Source: an uncultured Caryophanales bacterium (lineage in GTDB: Bacteria; Bacillota_I; Bacilli_A; Acholeplasmatales; Anaeroplasmataceae). From it: a DNA stretch of 64,000 nucleotides. The position numbers and the translations under genes were made by a program. The stretch is taken from contig CAMJFY010000002.1 of assembly GCA_946405105.1 (NCBI GenBank), positions 62,001 through 126,000 on the forward strand, written 5' to 3'. The notes under the pieces were generated by a model. That model ran no database searches. It was given only the letters and a program-made list of their open reading frames with translations, and was not told the origin of the DNA. Shown here in pieces: positions 10,333 through 18,578 of this stretch (positions are counted from its first letter, which is position 1; every line of letters starts with the position of its first letter).

Positions 10333-10390
10333 ATATTTCTATTTTTAACAAAATTTTATACTTAATTTTGTAAATATTATATAAAATGAT

Positions 10391-10418
10391 AAAAAAATGG
10401 CTTAACAAAGCCGTTTTT
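10391..10418. terminator. Second hairpin with A and T tracts, possible bidirectional terminator
   Basis: AAAAATGGCTT and AAAGCCGTTTTT face each other across a short AAC loop, with an A tract before and a T tract after. It could stop read-through into the oxidoreductase promoter. Confidence 0.6.
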
Positions 10419-10424
10419 AAGCAC

Positions 10425-10487
10425 TTTATATTTTAATATAAAATGTATACTTTAATTGTTGAATAATTGACCCAAAAGTTTTATAAT
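10425..10487 (+). promoter_or_regulatory. Promoter of the pyruvate:ferredoxin oxidoreductase gene with upstream inverted repeat
   Basis: The -35 box TTGAAT (10459-10464) and the consensus -10 box TATAAT (10482-10487) are separated by 17 bases. Just upstream, TTTATATT-TT-AATATAAA (10425-10442) is a perfect inverted repeat that could be an operator or UP-like element. A strong AGGAGGA ribosome site precedes the ATG. Confidence 0.75.
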
Positions 10488-10524
10488 ATTATTGTCTAAA
10501 AAAATCTCATTAGGAGGAAATAAA

Positions 10525-13500
10525 ATGAGCAAAGAAGTAAAAAGAATGGCCATAGACGGAAACTATGCTGCTGCATATTCTGCCTATGCTTTCACTGAGG
10601 TAGCTGGTATTTACCCTATCACTCCATCTTCACCAATGGCTGAATATACAGATGAGTGGGCTTCTCAAGGAAAGAAAAATTTATTTGGAATGCCTGTTAA
10701 GGTAGTAGAAATGGAATCAGAGGGTGGTGCTGCTGGTACTGTTCACGGTTCTCTTGAAGCTGGTGCTTTAACAACTACATATACAGCATCACAAGGTTTA
10801 TTATTAAAAATTCCTAACATGTATAAGATCGCTGGTGAATGTTTACCAGGTGTTATCCATGTTTCTGCACGTGCATTAGCTGCACAATCACTTGCAATCT
10901 TCGGTGACCACCAAGACGTTATGGCTTGCCGTCAAACAGGTTTCGCAATGTTATGTTCAAACTCTGTACAAGAAGTTATGGATTTAGCTGGTGTTGCACA
11001 TTTATCTGCAATTAAATCATCTATTCCTTTCTTACATTTCTTCGATGGTTTCAGAACATCTCATGAAGTTAACACTGTTGAACCAATTGATTACAAGGTA
11101 TTCAATAGATTATTAGATAAGAACGCTGTTGCAAAGTTTAGAGAAGAAGCTTTAAACCCTGCACATCCTAAGACACGTGGTACTGCACAAAACGATGACG
11201 TTTACATGCAAACTCGTGAATTACAAGCTCAAAAATATGATATCGTATACCCTATCGTTGAGAAGTATATGAAGTCAATTTCTAAGGCTACTGGTAGAAA
11301 TTATCAACCATACCAATACTATGGTTCACCTGCAGCAACTAGAGTAATCATTGCTATGGGTTCAGTTAACCAATGTGCTGAGGAAGTTGTTGATTATTTA
11401 AGAAAGAAAGGCGAAAGAGTTGGTTTATTAGAAATCCATCTATATCGTCCATTCGTAGTTAAGAAATTCTTAGCTGCATTACCTAAGACAGTAAAGAAGA
11501 TTGCTGTATTAGATAGAACAATCGAGCAAGGTTCTTTATATGAGCCATTAGCTCTAGATGTTAAGGCTGCATTCGCTGACGTTAAGAATGCACCAAAGAT
11601 CGTTGCTGGTCGTTATGGTCTATCTTCAAAGGATACTACACCAGATATGATCAACGCAGTATTTGCTAACTTAAAGAAGGTTAATCCAAAAGATCATTTC
11701 ACAATTGGTATTAACGATGATATTAGATATTCATCTTTAAATGTAACTACATCAATTGACGTTGCTGATCCTTCAACTACTGAATTATTATTCTTCGGTT
11801 TAGGTGGAGATGGTATCGTAGGTGCATGTAAGAACATTTCTAAGATTGTTGGTGACTACACTGATTTATATGCTCAATCTTATGCTGCATATGACTCTAA
11901 GAAGTCAGGAGGTTCTACAAGATTACACTTAAGATTCTCTAAGAACCCAATTAGATCTACATATTTAGTTAACCAACCTCACTTCGTTGCTTGTACAACT
12001 GATGCATATTTAGACAAGTTCGATATGATCGATGGTTTACGTGAAGGTGGTACATTCTTATTAAATACAGTTGTTGATAAGGACAACATTGAGAATAGAT
12101 TACCTAACAAGTATAAGAGATTATTAGCTCAAAAGAAGGCTAAATTATATATTATCAATGCTTACGAGGGTGCTAAGCAAGCAGGATTCCGTGCTGGTTT
12201 AGGTGTTAACACAATCATCCAATCTGCATTCTTCAAATTAAACCAAAATATTATGGATTATGAAGAAGCTAAGCAACACATGAAGGACTTCGCTACAAAG
12301 ACTTACTCTAAGAAGGGTGCTGATGTAGTTGAACAAAACCATATGGCAATTGATCTTGGTGGATCTATGCCAGTTGAAGTTGCTGTTAAGCCAGAATGGG
12401 CTAACTTACCAGACGATGTTAAGAAAGTTGACATGTCTCGTCCAGCATTCGTAAGAGAAATCGCTGACGTTATCAACTCTATTAAGGGTGATACATTACC
12501 ATTATCAGTATTCGCTAAGTTTGGTGAAGACTGCCATATGCCTCAAGGTACAGCTGCATTAGAAAAGCGTGGTGTAGCAACTGCAGTACCTCTATGGGTA
12601 TCTGAAAACTGTATTGGATGTAACTCATGTGCATTCTCATGTCCACATGCATGTATCCGTCCATTCTTATGTACTGAAGAAGAAGCTGCAAAGGCTCCTC
12701 AAGGTGCACAATTCAAAGATCTTAAGCAATTTGCTGGATATAAATATCATCTATCAATCTCTACATTAGATTGTACAGGTTGTGGTGTATGTTTAACAGT
12801 ATGTCCAGTTAACCAAAAGAATGCTGAAGCAAAAGAAAAACAACCACTTGTTGCTCACTCTATGGTTAAGTCTAGAGCAGCTAAGGAAGAAGTTGTTGCT
12901 CAATACTTCTTAGATAACGTTCCTTATAGAGGAGATGTTGCAACTAAGAACGGCACAGTAATTAATGCTTCATCAATTCAATTCAACCAACCATTATTCG
13001 AATTCTCAGGAGCTTGTGGTGGTTGTGGTGAAACTCCTTATGTTAAGGCAGTATCTCAATTATTCGGTGATAGAATGATGGTAGCTAACGCTACAGGATG
13101 TTCTTCAATTTATTCTGGTTCATATCCAGCATCTCCATATACAACTAATGCTGAAGGTAGAGGACCAGCTTGGGCTAACTCATTATTCGAAGACAATGCT
13201 GAATTCGGATTCGGTATGAGAATGGCTGTTGAAACATTACGTGATAGATTACAAACAGTAATGGCTTTAAATGAAGCAAAGATGCCAGCTGAGGCAGCTG
13301 CTTTATGTAAAGAATGGAGAGAAAACAGAACTTCTGGTGCTAAGACTAAAGAATTAGCTCCAAAGATTGTTGCTGCAATGGAAGCTATTGATAAGCCATT
13401 CGCAAAAGAAATCTTATCATTAAAGGATTACCTAGTTAAGGTTTCTCAATGGATCATCGGTGGTGATGGTTGGGCTTACGATATCGGTTATGGTGGATTA

Positions 13501-14100
13501 GACCATGTTATCGCTAATAACCAAGATGTTAATATCTTAGTTGTTGATACAGAGGTTTACTCTAACACTGGTGGACAAGCATCTAAGTCTTCAAGAACTG
13601 GTGCTATCGCTAAGTTCGCTGCTGCTGGTAAGCCAACATTCAAGAAGGACTTAGCTTCAATTGCTATGTCTTATGGACATGTATATGTTGCTACAGTTTC
13701 TCATGGTTATAACCAAAATCAAGTTATTAAGGCATTAAGAGAAGCAGAAGCTTATGATGGACCATCTATCGTAATCTGCTATGCTCCATGTATTGCTCAT
13801 AACATTAAGAAGGGTCTATTCATGTCTCAAATGGAAGCTAAGAAGGCTACAGAGTGTGGATACTGGCCAACATTCAGATTCAACCCTGATCTAGCTAAGG
13901 AAGGAAAGAACCCATTCACTATGGATTCTAAAGAGCCAGATTGGTCTAAATATAATGATTTCTTAATGAACGAAGGTCGTTATGCTCAATTAGTTAAGGT
14001 AAATCCTCAACAAGCTGAAGCATTACTTGACTGGAACCTAAAGGATGCTCAAAAGAGATACAATCATTATGTTGAATTAGCTAACAAGAAATTTGAATAG
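10525..14100 (+). CDS. nifJ: Pyruvate:ferredoxin (flavodoxin) oxidoreductase
   Basis: This single-chain enzyme of 1191 residues, the usual length, oxidises pyruvate and CoA to acetyl-CoA and CO2 and reduces ferredoxin; it is central to anaerobic energy metabolism. The N-terminal domain has YPITPSSPMAEY. Two 4Fe-4S clusters are bound by CIGCNSCAFSCPHAC near residue 695 and CTGCGVCLTVCPVNQ near 750. The TPP domain has CGGCGETPYVK near 830 and GGDGWAYDIGYGGLDH near 978. The track begins at TTG 10492, but ATG 10525 has an ideal AGGAGG at 7-8 bases, so I use it. The gene has its own promoter and terminator, and its codon use (many CCA, GGT, AAC codons) suggests high expression. Confidence 0.97.
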   Translation: MSKEVKRMAIDGNYAAAYSAYAFTEVAGIYPITPSSPMAEYTDEWASQGKKNLFGMPVKVVEMESEGGAAGTVHGSLEAGALTTTYTASQGLLLKIPNMYKIAGECLPGVIHVSARALAAQSLAIFGDHQDVMACRQTGFAMLCSNSVQEVMDLAGVAHLSAIKSSIPFLHFFDGFRTSHEVNTVEPIDYKVFNRLLDKNAVAKFREEALNPAHPKTRGTAQNDDVYMQTRELQAQKYDIVYPIVEKYMKSISKATGRNYQPYQYYGSPAATRVIIAMGSVNQCAEEVVDYLRKKGERVGLLEIHLYRPFVVKKFLAALPKTVKKIAVLDRTIEQGSLYEPLALDVKAAFADVKNAPKIVAGRYGLSSKDTTPDMINAVFANLKKVNPKDHFTIGINDDIRYSSLNVTTSIDVADPSTTELLFFGLGGDGIVGACKNISKIVGDYTDLYAQSYAAYDSKKSGGSTRLHLRFSKNPIRSTYLVNQPHFVACTTDAYLDKFDMIDGLREGGTFLLNTVVDKDNIENRLPNKYKRLLAQKKAKLYIINAYEGAKQAGFRAGLGVNTIIQSAFFKLNQNIMDYEEAKQHMKDFATKTYSKKGADVVEQNHMAIDLGGSMPVEVAVKPEWANLPDDVKKVDMSRPAFVREIADVINSIKGDTLPLSVFAKFGEDCHMPQGTAALEKRGVATAVPLWVSENCIGCNSCAFSCPHACIRPFLCTEEEAAKAPQGAQFKDLKQFAGYKYHLSISTLDCTGCGVCLTVCPVNQKNAEAKEKQPLVAHSMVKSRAAKEEVVAQYFLDNVPYRGDVATKNGTVINASSIQFNQPLFEFSGACGGCGETPYVKAVSQLFGDRMMVANATGCSSIYSGSYPASPYTTNAEGRGPAWANSLFEDNAEFGFGMRMAVETLRDRLQTVMALNEAKMPAEAAALCKEWRENRTSGAKTKELAPKIVAAMEAIDKPFAKEILSLKDYLVKVSQWIIGGDGWAYDIGYGGLDHVIANNQDVNILVVDTEVYSNTGGQASKSSRTGAIAKFAAAGKPTFKKDLASIAMSYGHVYVATVSHGYNQNQVIKALREAEAYDGPSIVICYAPCIAHNIKKGLFMSQMEAKKATECGYWPTFRFNPDLAKEGKNPFTMDSKEPDWSKYNDFLMNEGRYAQLVKVNPQQAEALLDWNLKDAQKRYNHYVELANKKFE

Positions 14101-14111
14101 TTAATAAAAAG

Positions 14112-14141
14112 AATATCAGGAAGCAATTCCTGATATTTTTT
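14112..14141 (+). terminator. Terminator after the oxidoreductase gene
   Basis: A 10-bp stem AATATCAGGA/TCCTGATATT with a 6-base loop is followed by Ts, 11 bases after the stop codon. Confidence 0.9.
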
Positions 14142-14157
14142 CTTTATATTTAGGGCT

Positions 14158-14175
14158 TTTAATTATATAATTAAA
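14158..14175. promoter_or_regulatory. Perfect 18-bp palindrome before the MarR gene (candidate autoregulatory operator)
   Basis: TTTAATTATATAATTAAA equals its own reverse complement and ends 25 bases before the MarR start codon. MarR proteins are dimers that often bind such AT-rich palindromes in their own promoter. No direct evidence links the two. Confidence 0.5.
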
Positions 14176-14200
14176 CTATATTTAGAAAGGCAGTTTTACT

Positions 14201-14635
14201 ATGATACCATCAGAAAAAAGATCTAAATTAATTAGATTATTAGGAACAATATCTAATCAATTTTCATATATTAGAGATGATATTTGTGTACCTTATGGAA
14301 TTACACCAGTTCAAGCTCAGCTAGTTTTACAAATTTATCATGACCCAGAAAAATCAAGAGTAACTGATATTTGTAAAAGTATGCATAAATCTACTAATGT
14401 AATATCTCCAATGATTAATAGATTAATTGAAAAGGGATTTTTAATTAAGGAAAAGGATATGGTGGACACAAGAGTTACACATATTAGAATCACTCCTAAA
14501 AGTAGAAGAATTATTGATGACATTGTTCAAGATATTAGTGATTATTCAGTTCCTTGCTTCGAAGGAATAACTGAAGAACAGGTAGATGTAGTTTACACAT
14601 ACCTATCTAAAATATTGGAGGTAATGGAAAAATGA
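14201..14635 (+). CDS. MarR-family transcriptional regulator
   Basis: This 144-residue protein has the MarR winged-helix layout: an N-terminal dimerisation helix, a recognition helix region VTDICKSMHKSTNVISPMINRLIEKGFL (about residues 50-77), and the wing DMVDTRVTHIRITPKSR (about 84-102). The DxR wing motif (DTR) is typical. It should bind DNA as a dimer and release it on binding a small ligand. The gene overlaps the next by four bases (ATGA), so regulator and phosphoesterase are co-translated. An upstream palindrome is a candidate operator. Confidence 0.85.
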   Translation: MIPSEKRSKLIRLLGTISNQFSYIRDDICVPYGITPVQAQLVLQIYHDPEKSRVTDICKSMHKSTNVISPMINRLIEKGFLIKEKDMVDTRVTHIRITPKSRRIIDDIVQDISDYSVPCFEGITEEQVDVVYTYLSKILEVMEK

Positions 14636-15159
14636 GATATTTAATTGTATCTGATATCCATGGTGATGCAACAAGCACCAAATTTATTTGTGATTATTTT
14701 AAAAATAATAATATAGATCAAATCCTATTATTAGGAGATGTATTATATCATGGCCCTAGAAATGACCTACCTGCTGGCTATAATCCAAAGGAATGCATAA
14801 AGATGCTAAATGAATTAAAAGATAAAATCATTTGGATTAGAGGCAATTGTGATGCTGAAGTAGATGAAATGGTATTAAACTTTAAGGTAAATGAAAAGCT
14901 TGATTTGGTATTAAATAAAATCAATACTCACCTTGAACATGGTCATCATTTAGATTCATATAAAGGATGTCCTGATTTAGTTTTATATGGTCATACACAT
15001 ATACCTGAATGTATGATGCATGATAAGACATTATATTTTAATCCAGGAAGCATTTCTATTCCTAAAAATAACACAAAGAAATCATTTGCTATCTTAGATG
15101 ATAGAAACATATATCTATATGATATGGAAGAAAATATATTAGATAGCTTTAGCTTTTAA
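14632..15159 (+). CDS. YfcE/MJ0936-family metallophosphoesterase
   Basis: This 175-residue calcineurin-like phosphodiesterase shows the metal-binding motifs in order: SDIHGD (residues 7-12), GDVLYHGPRND, GNCD (about 74-77), and LYGHTHIPE near 120 followed by NPGSISIPK. This is the YfcE type, a small cytoplasmic enzyme active on phosphodiesters in vitro with an unclear natural substrate. It starts within the MarR stop codon, so the regulator may control it. A terminator hairpin begins at its stop codon. Confidence 0.88.
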   Translation: MRYLIVSDIHGDATSTKFICDYFKNNNIDQILLLGDVLYHGPRNDLPAGYNPKECIKMLNELKDKIIWIRGNCDAEVDEMVLNFKVNEKLDLVLNKINTHLEHGHHLDSYKGCPDLVLYGHTHIPECMMHDKTLYFNPGSISIPKNNTKKSFAILDDRNIYLYDMEENILDSFSF

Positions 15160-15186
15160 TCGCTTTTTTTACAAAAGCGATTTTTC
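15158..15186 (+). terminator. Terminator after the phosphoesterase gene
   Basis: The stem AATCGCTTTT/AAAAGCGATT, which overlaps the TAA stop, is followed by a T-rich run. Confidence 0.85.
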
Positions 15187-15239
15187 TTTTCCAAAATTTT
15201 ATGATTTTTCGGTAAATATTATATTAGGGAGGTCATAAA

Positions 15240-15851
15240 ATGAGACGAAAAAAAGAAATAATAATTATTGCTATTATAGTAGTAGCTGCCATAATATTAA
15301 TAATTTTACCTTTTATTATTAACAACACCTCAGCTACATCTAAAGACTCTAATGCCCAATCAGGCGCCAATAATCCGTCAATAATCGATAATTCGGACGA
15401 TACAATAATAATTACTGTATATGGAGAAATAACTTATTTACCGCCAAATTCTATATCAGATGATGATATAACAAATGAATTATCATTTACTGCAATCAAA
15501 GGAATAACATATGGTGAAATAATAAATAGAGTATCAACCTATCTAACTAATTATTCAGTAGTTGATTCTAATTTTACAAAAAAATATAATGATTCAACAA
15601 AAATCAATATTAAATCATCATGTAAGACAATAGAAGAACCAATTATAAATACAAATGAAGGAAAAATTAATATTAATACAGCAACCATAGACGAGCTAAC
15701 AACGCTTCATGGCGTCGGTGAAAAAAGAGCCAATAGAATAATTGATTATATCAGCATTAATGGAGAAATAAATAGCTTTGAGGAGCTAAAGAAGCTATTA
15801 GGTGTATCAGATGAAATTATTACAATTATTAAAGAAAAAGCCTTTTTGTAA
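15240..15851 (+). CDS. comEA: ComEA-like membrane-anchored DNA-binding protein
   Basis: The 203-residue protein has one N-terminal membrane anchor (residues about 5-28), a low-complexity linker, a small beta-grasp-like region (about 55-130, containing YGEINRV-like residues), and a C-terminal helix-hairpin-helix module beginning KININTATIDELTTLHGVGEKRANRIIDY (about 141-170). That order (anchor, SLBB-like domain, HhH) is the ComEA plan: an extracellular receptor that binds double-stranded DNA and passes it to ComEC. GGGAGG precedes the ATG. The next gene starts inside its last 41 bases, the normal comEA-comEC arrangement. Confidence 0.9.
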   Translation: MRRKKEIIIIAIIVVAAIILIILPFIINNTSATSKDSNAQSGANNPSIIDNSDDTIIITVYGEITYLPPNSISDDDITNELSFTAIKGITYGEIINRVSTYLTNYSVVDSNFTKKYNDSTKINIKSSCKTIEEPIINTNEGKININTATIDELTTLHGVGEKRANRIIDYISINGEINSFEELKKLLGVSDEIITIIKEKAFL

Positions 15852-17919
15852 TGACCTACATTTCTTTTTAATTGGTGTGGTATTGTTGTTAATTGGATTA
15901 AAATATTATCCATTATTAATATTATTATTTATATATTTAGCTTTTGTATTTAAGAAAACTAAATTAATTATTTATATTTTGTTATTATTAACGATTATTA
16001 TAGCTAATATATCAATATTAAGAATAATTAGAGAAACCAATAAAAAAGAAGAATATAGAGGCTATATAGTAGATATAATAGATGATAATAATTATATTTT
16101 TAGATCTGGATTAATTAAATTAAGAATTAATGATTATAATCATAATTTATCTCCTGGAGATGTACTAGATATTAAAATAGAAATAATTAATAATGAAAAG
16201 AATTATGATGCTGATTTTGATTACAATAATTATTTATATTCTAATAATATTTCTTATTATGGAAAAATAAAGGAGAAGAAATATATAAAAAAAGGATTTT
16301 CAATATATTCACTTAAATATAATTATAAAAATTATTTAAAGAATATATTATCAGATAATTCTTATCAATATGTATCTACATTAGTATTTGGAGATAATAT
16401 CTTTGAGGATAATATAAAGGATGGATATTCCATCCTAGGATTATCCCACATATTAGCTATAAGTGGGATGCATATATTATTGTTATTTAAGATAATATCG
16501 TTCATATTATTAAAGCTATTTCATTATTATAGGGATACAATCCCTATTTTAATAATATCTTTTTTTATATTATTAATAGGAGCTCCTGCAAGCTGTATAA
16601 GAGCTTTATTATTTTTAATAATAGGAGCTCTAAATAAAAAAGGAAATATATTTTATACCAAGTTAGATATATTATCTATTTCCTTTATAATAATGATATT
16701 ATTTAATCCATATTCATTTTATTCAGTTGGATTTATATTAACCTATTTAATATCATTTATATTAATATTTGCTAGTGATATATTAGAAGAGAAAAATAAA
16801 TATAAAAGAATATATAAAAATTATTTATTAATATATTTTATTTCACTCCCATTCGTTATAGATATATCGGGTGCTATATCTATATTATCAATATTATTAT
16901 CTCCTTTTTTAACATTAGGATTAATTATAATTATTCCTATATCATATATTTTAGCAATATTTCCAATATTAGATTATATATTTAAATATTTATTTGATTT
17001 TATTAATATATACATTAATAATCTTTCAGCATTAATTCCATTATTGCATATAAAATCAATGAATATTTATTTGAAATTAATATATTATTTATTATATGGA
17101 TATTTAATATATAGATTAGTATCTAAAAAGCCAATAGGAAGAAATATTATATTTATATCTATGTATTTATTCTTATTTATTAGTATTAAATATATTAATC
17201 CAATTGCCTCAGTTACATATATAGGAGTAGGACAAGGGGATAGTGCATTAATAAGGCTTCCATATAACCAGGGAGTAGTATTAGTTGATGCATATAATTC
17301 ATATAATTATTTAAAGAGTGAAGGAATAGATAGAATAGATTATTTAGTATTAACTCATAGTGATGCTGATCATATAGGAGATTATGAAAAAATATTAAAA
17401 CATATAAATGTTAAAAATATTATATATCCAATTTATGATGATAAATTTAATGAGTTATTAAATGAATATAATAATAAAATAGCAATTAATTACAATAAAA
17501 GTATTAAATTAAAATCTACTATAATGGAAATAATGGGACCTATTAATAAATATGAAGATTCTAATAGTAATTCAATTGTTTTTAAAATAAATATTTGTAA
17601 TAATGTATTTTTATTTACCGGAGATATGACTAATAAAGAAGAAATAGATTTAATTAATAAATATGGAAATAAGCTAGATTCAGATATATTAAAGGTAGGA
17701 CATCATGGCTCTAATACATCATCTTGTGATAGCTTTATTAAATATGTATCCCCTAATTATTCAATAATATCAGTAGGAAAAAATAATAAATATAATCTTC
17801 CTAGTGAAGATGTAGTAAATAAATTAAATAAAATATCTAAATTATATATGACGTCTAATAACGGTAATATCACATTTTATATGTTAAATAATAAAATGTG
17901 GATAAAAACATATAAATAA
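15811..17919 (+). CDS. comEC: ComEC/Rec2 DNA-uptake channel
   Basis: This polytopic membrane protein of 702 residues should carry single-stranded DNA across the membrane in natural transformation. It has N-terminal membrane helices and an OB-like region (about 60-150), then the competence domain with signature GLSHILAISGMHILLL near 210 and GAPASCIRALLF near 255. Many membrane helices follow, then a C-terminal metallo-beta-lactamase-like domain from about 465 with TYIGVGQGDSALI, THSDADHIGDYE and HHGSNTSS. The HxDxDH metal motif appears intact. The track starts at GTG 15802; ATG 15811 has AGGTG six bases upstream and is preferred. Other competence genes are not in the window. Confidence 0.93.
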   Translation: MKLLQLLKKKPFCNDLHFFLIGVVLLLIGLKYYPLLILLFIYLAFVFKKTKLIIYILLLLTIIIANISILRIIRETNKKEEYRGYIVDIIDDNNYIFRSGLIKLRINDYNHNLSPGDVLDIKIEIINNEKNYDADFDYNNYLYSNNISYYGKIKEKKYIKKGFSIYSLKYNYKNYLKNILSDNSYQYVSTLVFGDNIFEDNIKDGYSILGLSHILAISGMHILLLFKIISFILLKLFHYYRDTIPILIISFFILLIGAPASCIRALLFLIIGALNKKGNIFYTKLDILSISFIIMILFNPYSFYSVGFILTYLISFILIFASDILEEKNKYKRIYKNYLLIYFISLPFVIDISGAISILSILLSPFLTLGLIIIIPISYILAIFPILDYIFKYLFDFINIYINNLSALIPLLHIKSMNIYLKLIYYLLYGYLIYRLVSKKPIGRNIIFISMYLFLFISIKYINPIASVTYIGVGQGDSALIRLPYNQGVVLVDAYNSYNYLKSEGIDRIDYLVLTHSDADHIGDYEKILKHINVKNIIYPIYDDKFNELLNEYNNKIAINYNKSIKLKSTIMEIMGPINKYEDSNSNSIVFKINICNNVFLFTGDMTNKEEIDLINKYGNKLDSDILKVGHHGSNTSSCDSFIKYVSPNYSIISVGKNNKYNLPSEDVVNKLNKISKLYMTSNNGNITFYMLNNKMWIKTYK

Positions 17920-17985
17920 AATGTTTTCAAAATAGTTTATTATATTAAATTTATGATATACTATTAATGATATGGGGTTTTGGAT

Positions 17986-18465
17986 ATGAATATAGAAGAA
18001 ATGTTAAAGTTTTTGGGTGTTAGAACTCAAAGTAAGGAATCAATTGAATTATGCTTTATGATGGATAATGAAGCATTTAATATGATGTCAAATGAGAATA
18101 ATAATTTTGACAATGAAAGAGCTATGTATAAGGCAGTATATGAAAATTTAATGGATGAATTAGGATATAAGCCATTAAATGAAAATACAAAGAAGGCTAA
18201 TGCTAAGCTAATAAATAATATCAATACAGATGAAGTAGATAAGGAATATAGAGATCTACATTTTACTGGACTTGAAAGATTATTATTAAGATTTAATAGA
18301 TTTGATTTAATCGGATATCAAACTAAGAAGGAATCTAGTATTGATGGTATGGCTAAGGATGCATATCTATATGAATTATCTGGTGATTATATGATGGCAG
18401 CTGCATATTATAAGAAGCTTGGATATAATGATAGATTAAAGATAGTAGAAGCTAAATTAAAATAA
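17986..18465 (+). CDS. Hypothetical cytoplasmic protein
   Basis: This 159-residue soluble, mostly helical protein belongs to no family I recognise. It is acidic and Asn/Met-rich at the N-terminus and ends with a helix-turn-helix-like repeat (DAYLYELSGDYMMAAAYYKKLGYNDRLKIVEAKL) that resembles a TPR-type helical pair. The track begins at TTG 17980; ATG 17986 lies 8 bases after GGGG and is more likely. Its 3' end and terminator form the left copy of a 30-bp direct repeat that reappears beyond the next gene. Confidence 0.65.
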   Translation: MNIEEMLKFLGVRTQSKESIELCFMMDNEAFNMMSNENNNFDNERAMYKAVYENLMDELGYKPLNENTKKANAKLINNINTDEVDKEYRDLHFTGLERLLLRFNRFDLIGYQTKKESSIDGMAKDAYLYELSGDYMMAAAYYKKLGYNDRLKIVEAKLK

Positions 18466-18471
18466 TAAATA

Positions 18472-18511
18472 AAATGAGCAGAAATTAATAATTTTTTCTG
18501 CTCATTTTTTT
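18472..18511 (+). terminator. Terminator after the hypothetical gene
   Basis: A 13-bp stem AAATGAGCAGAAA/TTTCTGCTCATTT is followed by Ts. It is closely related in sequence to the terminator at 20636-20672. Confidence 0.9.
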
Positions 18512-18512
18512 A

Positions 18513-18541
18513 TTGACAATTATTTTATATATCCTTATAAT
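18513..18541 (+). promoter_or_regulatory. Consensus sigma-A promoter of the Ig-like lipoprotein
   Basis: TTGACA and TATAAT are separated by exactly 17 bases, a perfect consensus promoter lying directly after the preceding terminator. It predicts strong, constitutive expression. Confidence 0.88.
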
Positions 18542-18578
18542 TGTTATTAGATTTTTTTAAAAGATTGAGGAGAGAAAA

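Larger units (their letters stand above)
10181..10524. other. Intergenic region: terminators, palindrome and promoter for pyruvate oxidoreductase
   Basis: This 344-base gap holds a terminator (10309-10332), a second hairpin (10391-10418), an 18-base inverted repeat (10425-10442), and the promoter and ribosome site of the oxidoreductase gene. No protein gene is seen. Confidence 0.7.

Noticed and set aside
10492-10524. N-terminal extension of the pyruvate oxidoreductase from TTG
   Set aside because: The extension holds the ribosome site itself; the ATG at 10525 fits the family.
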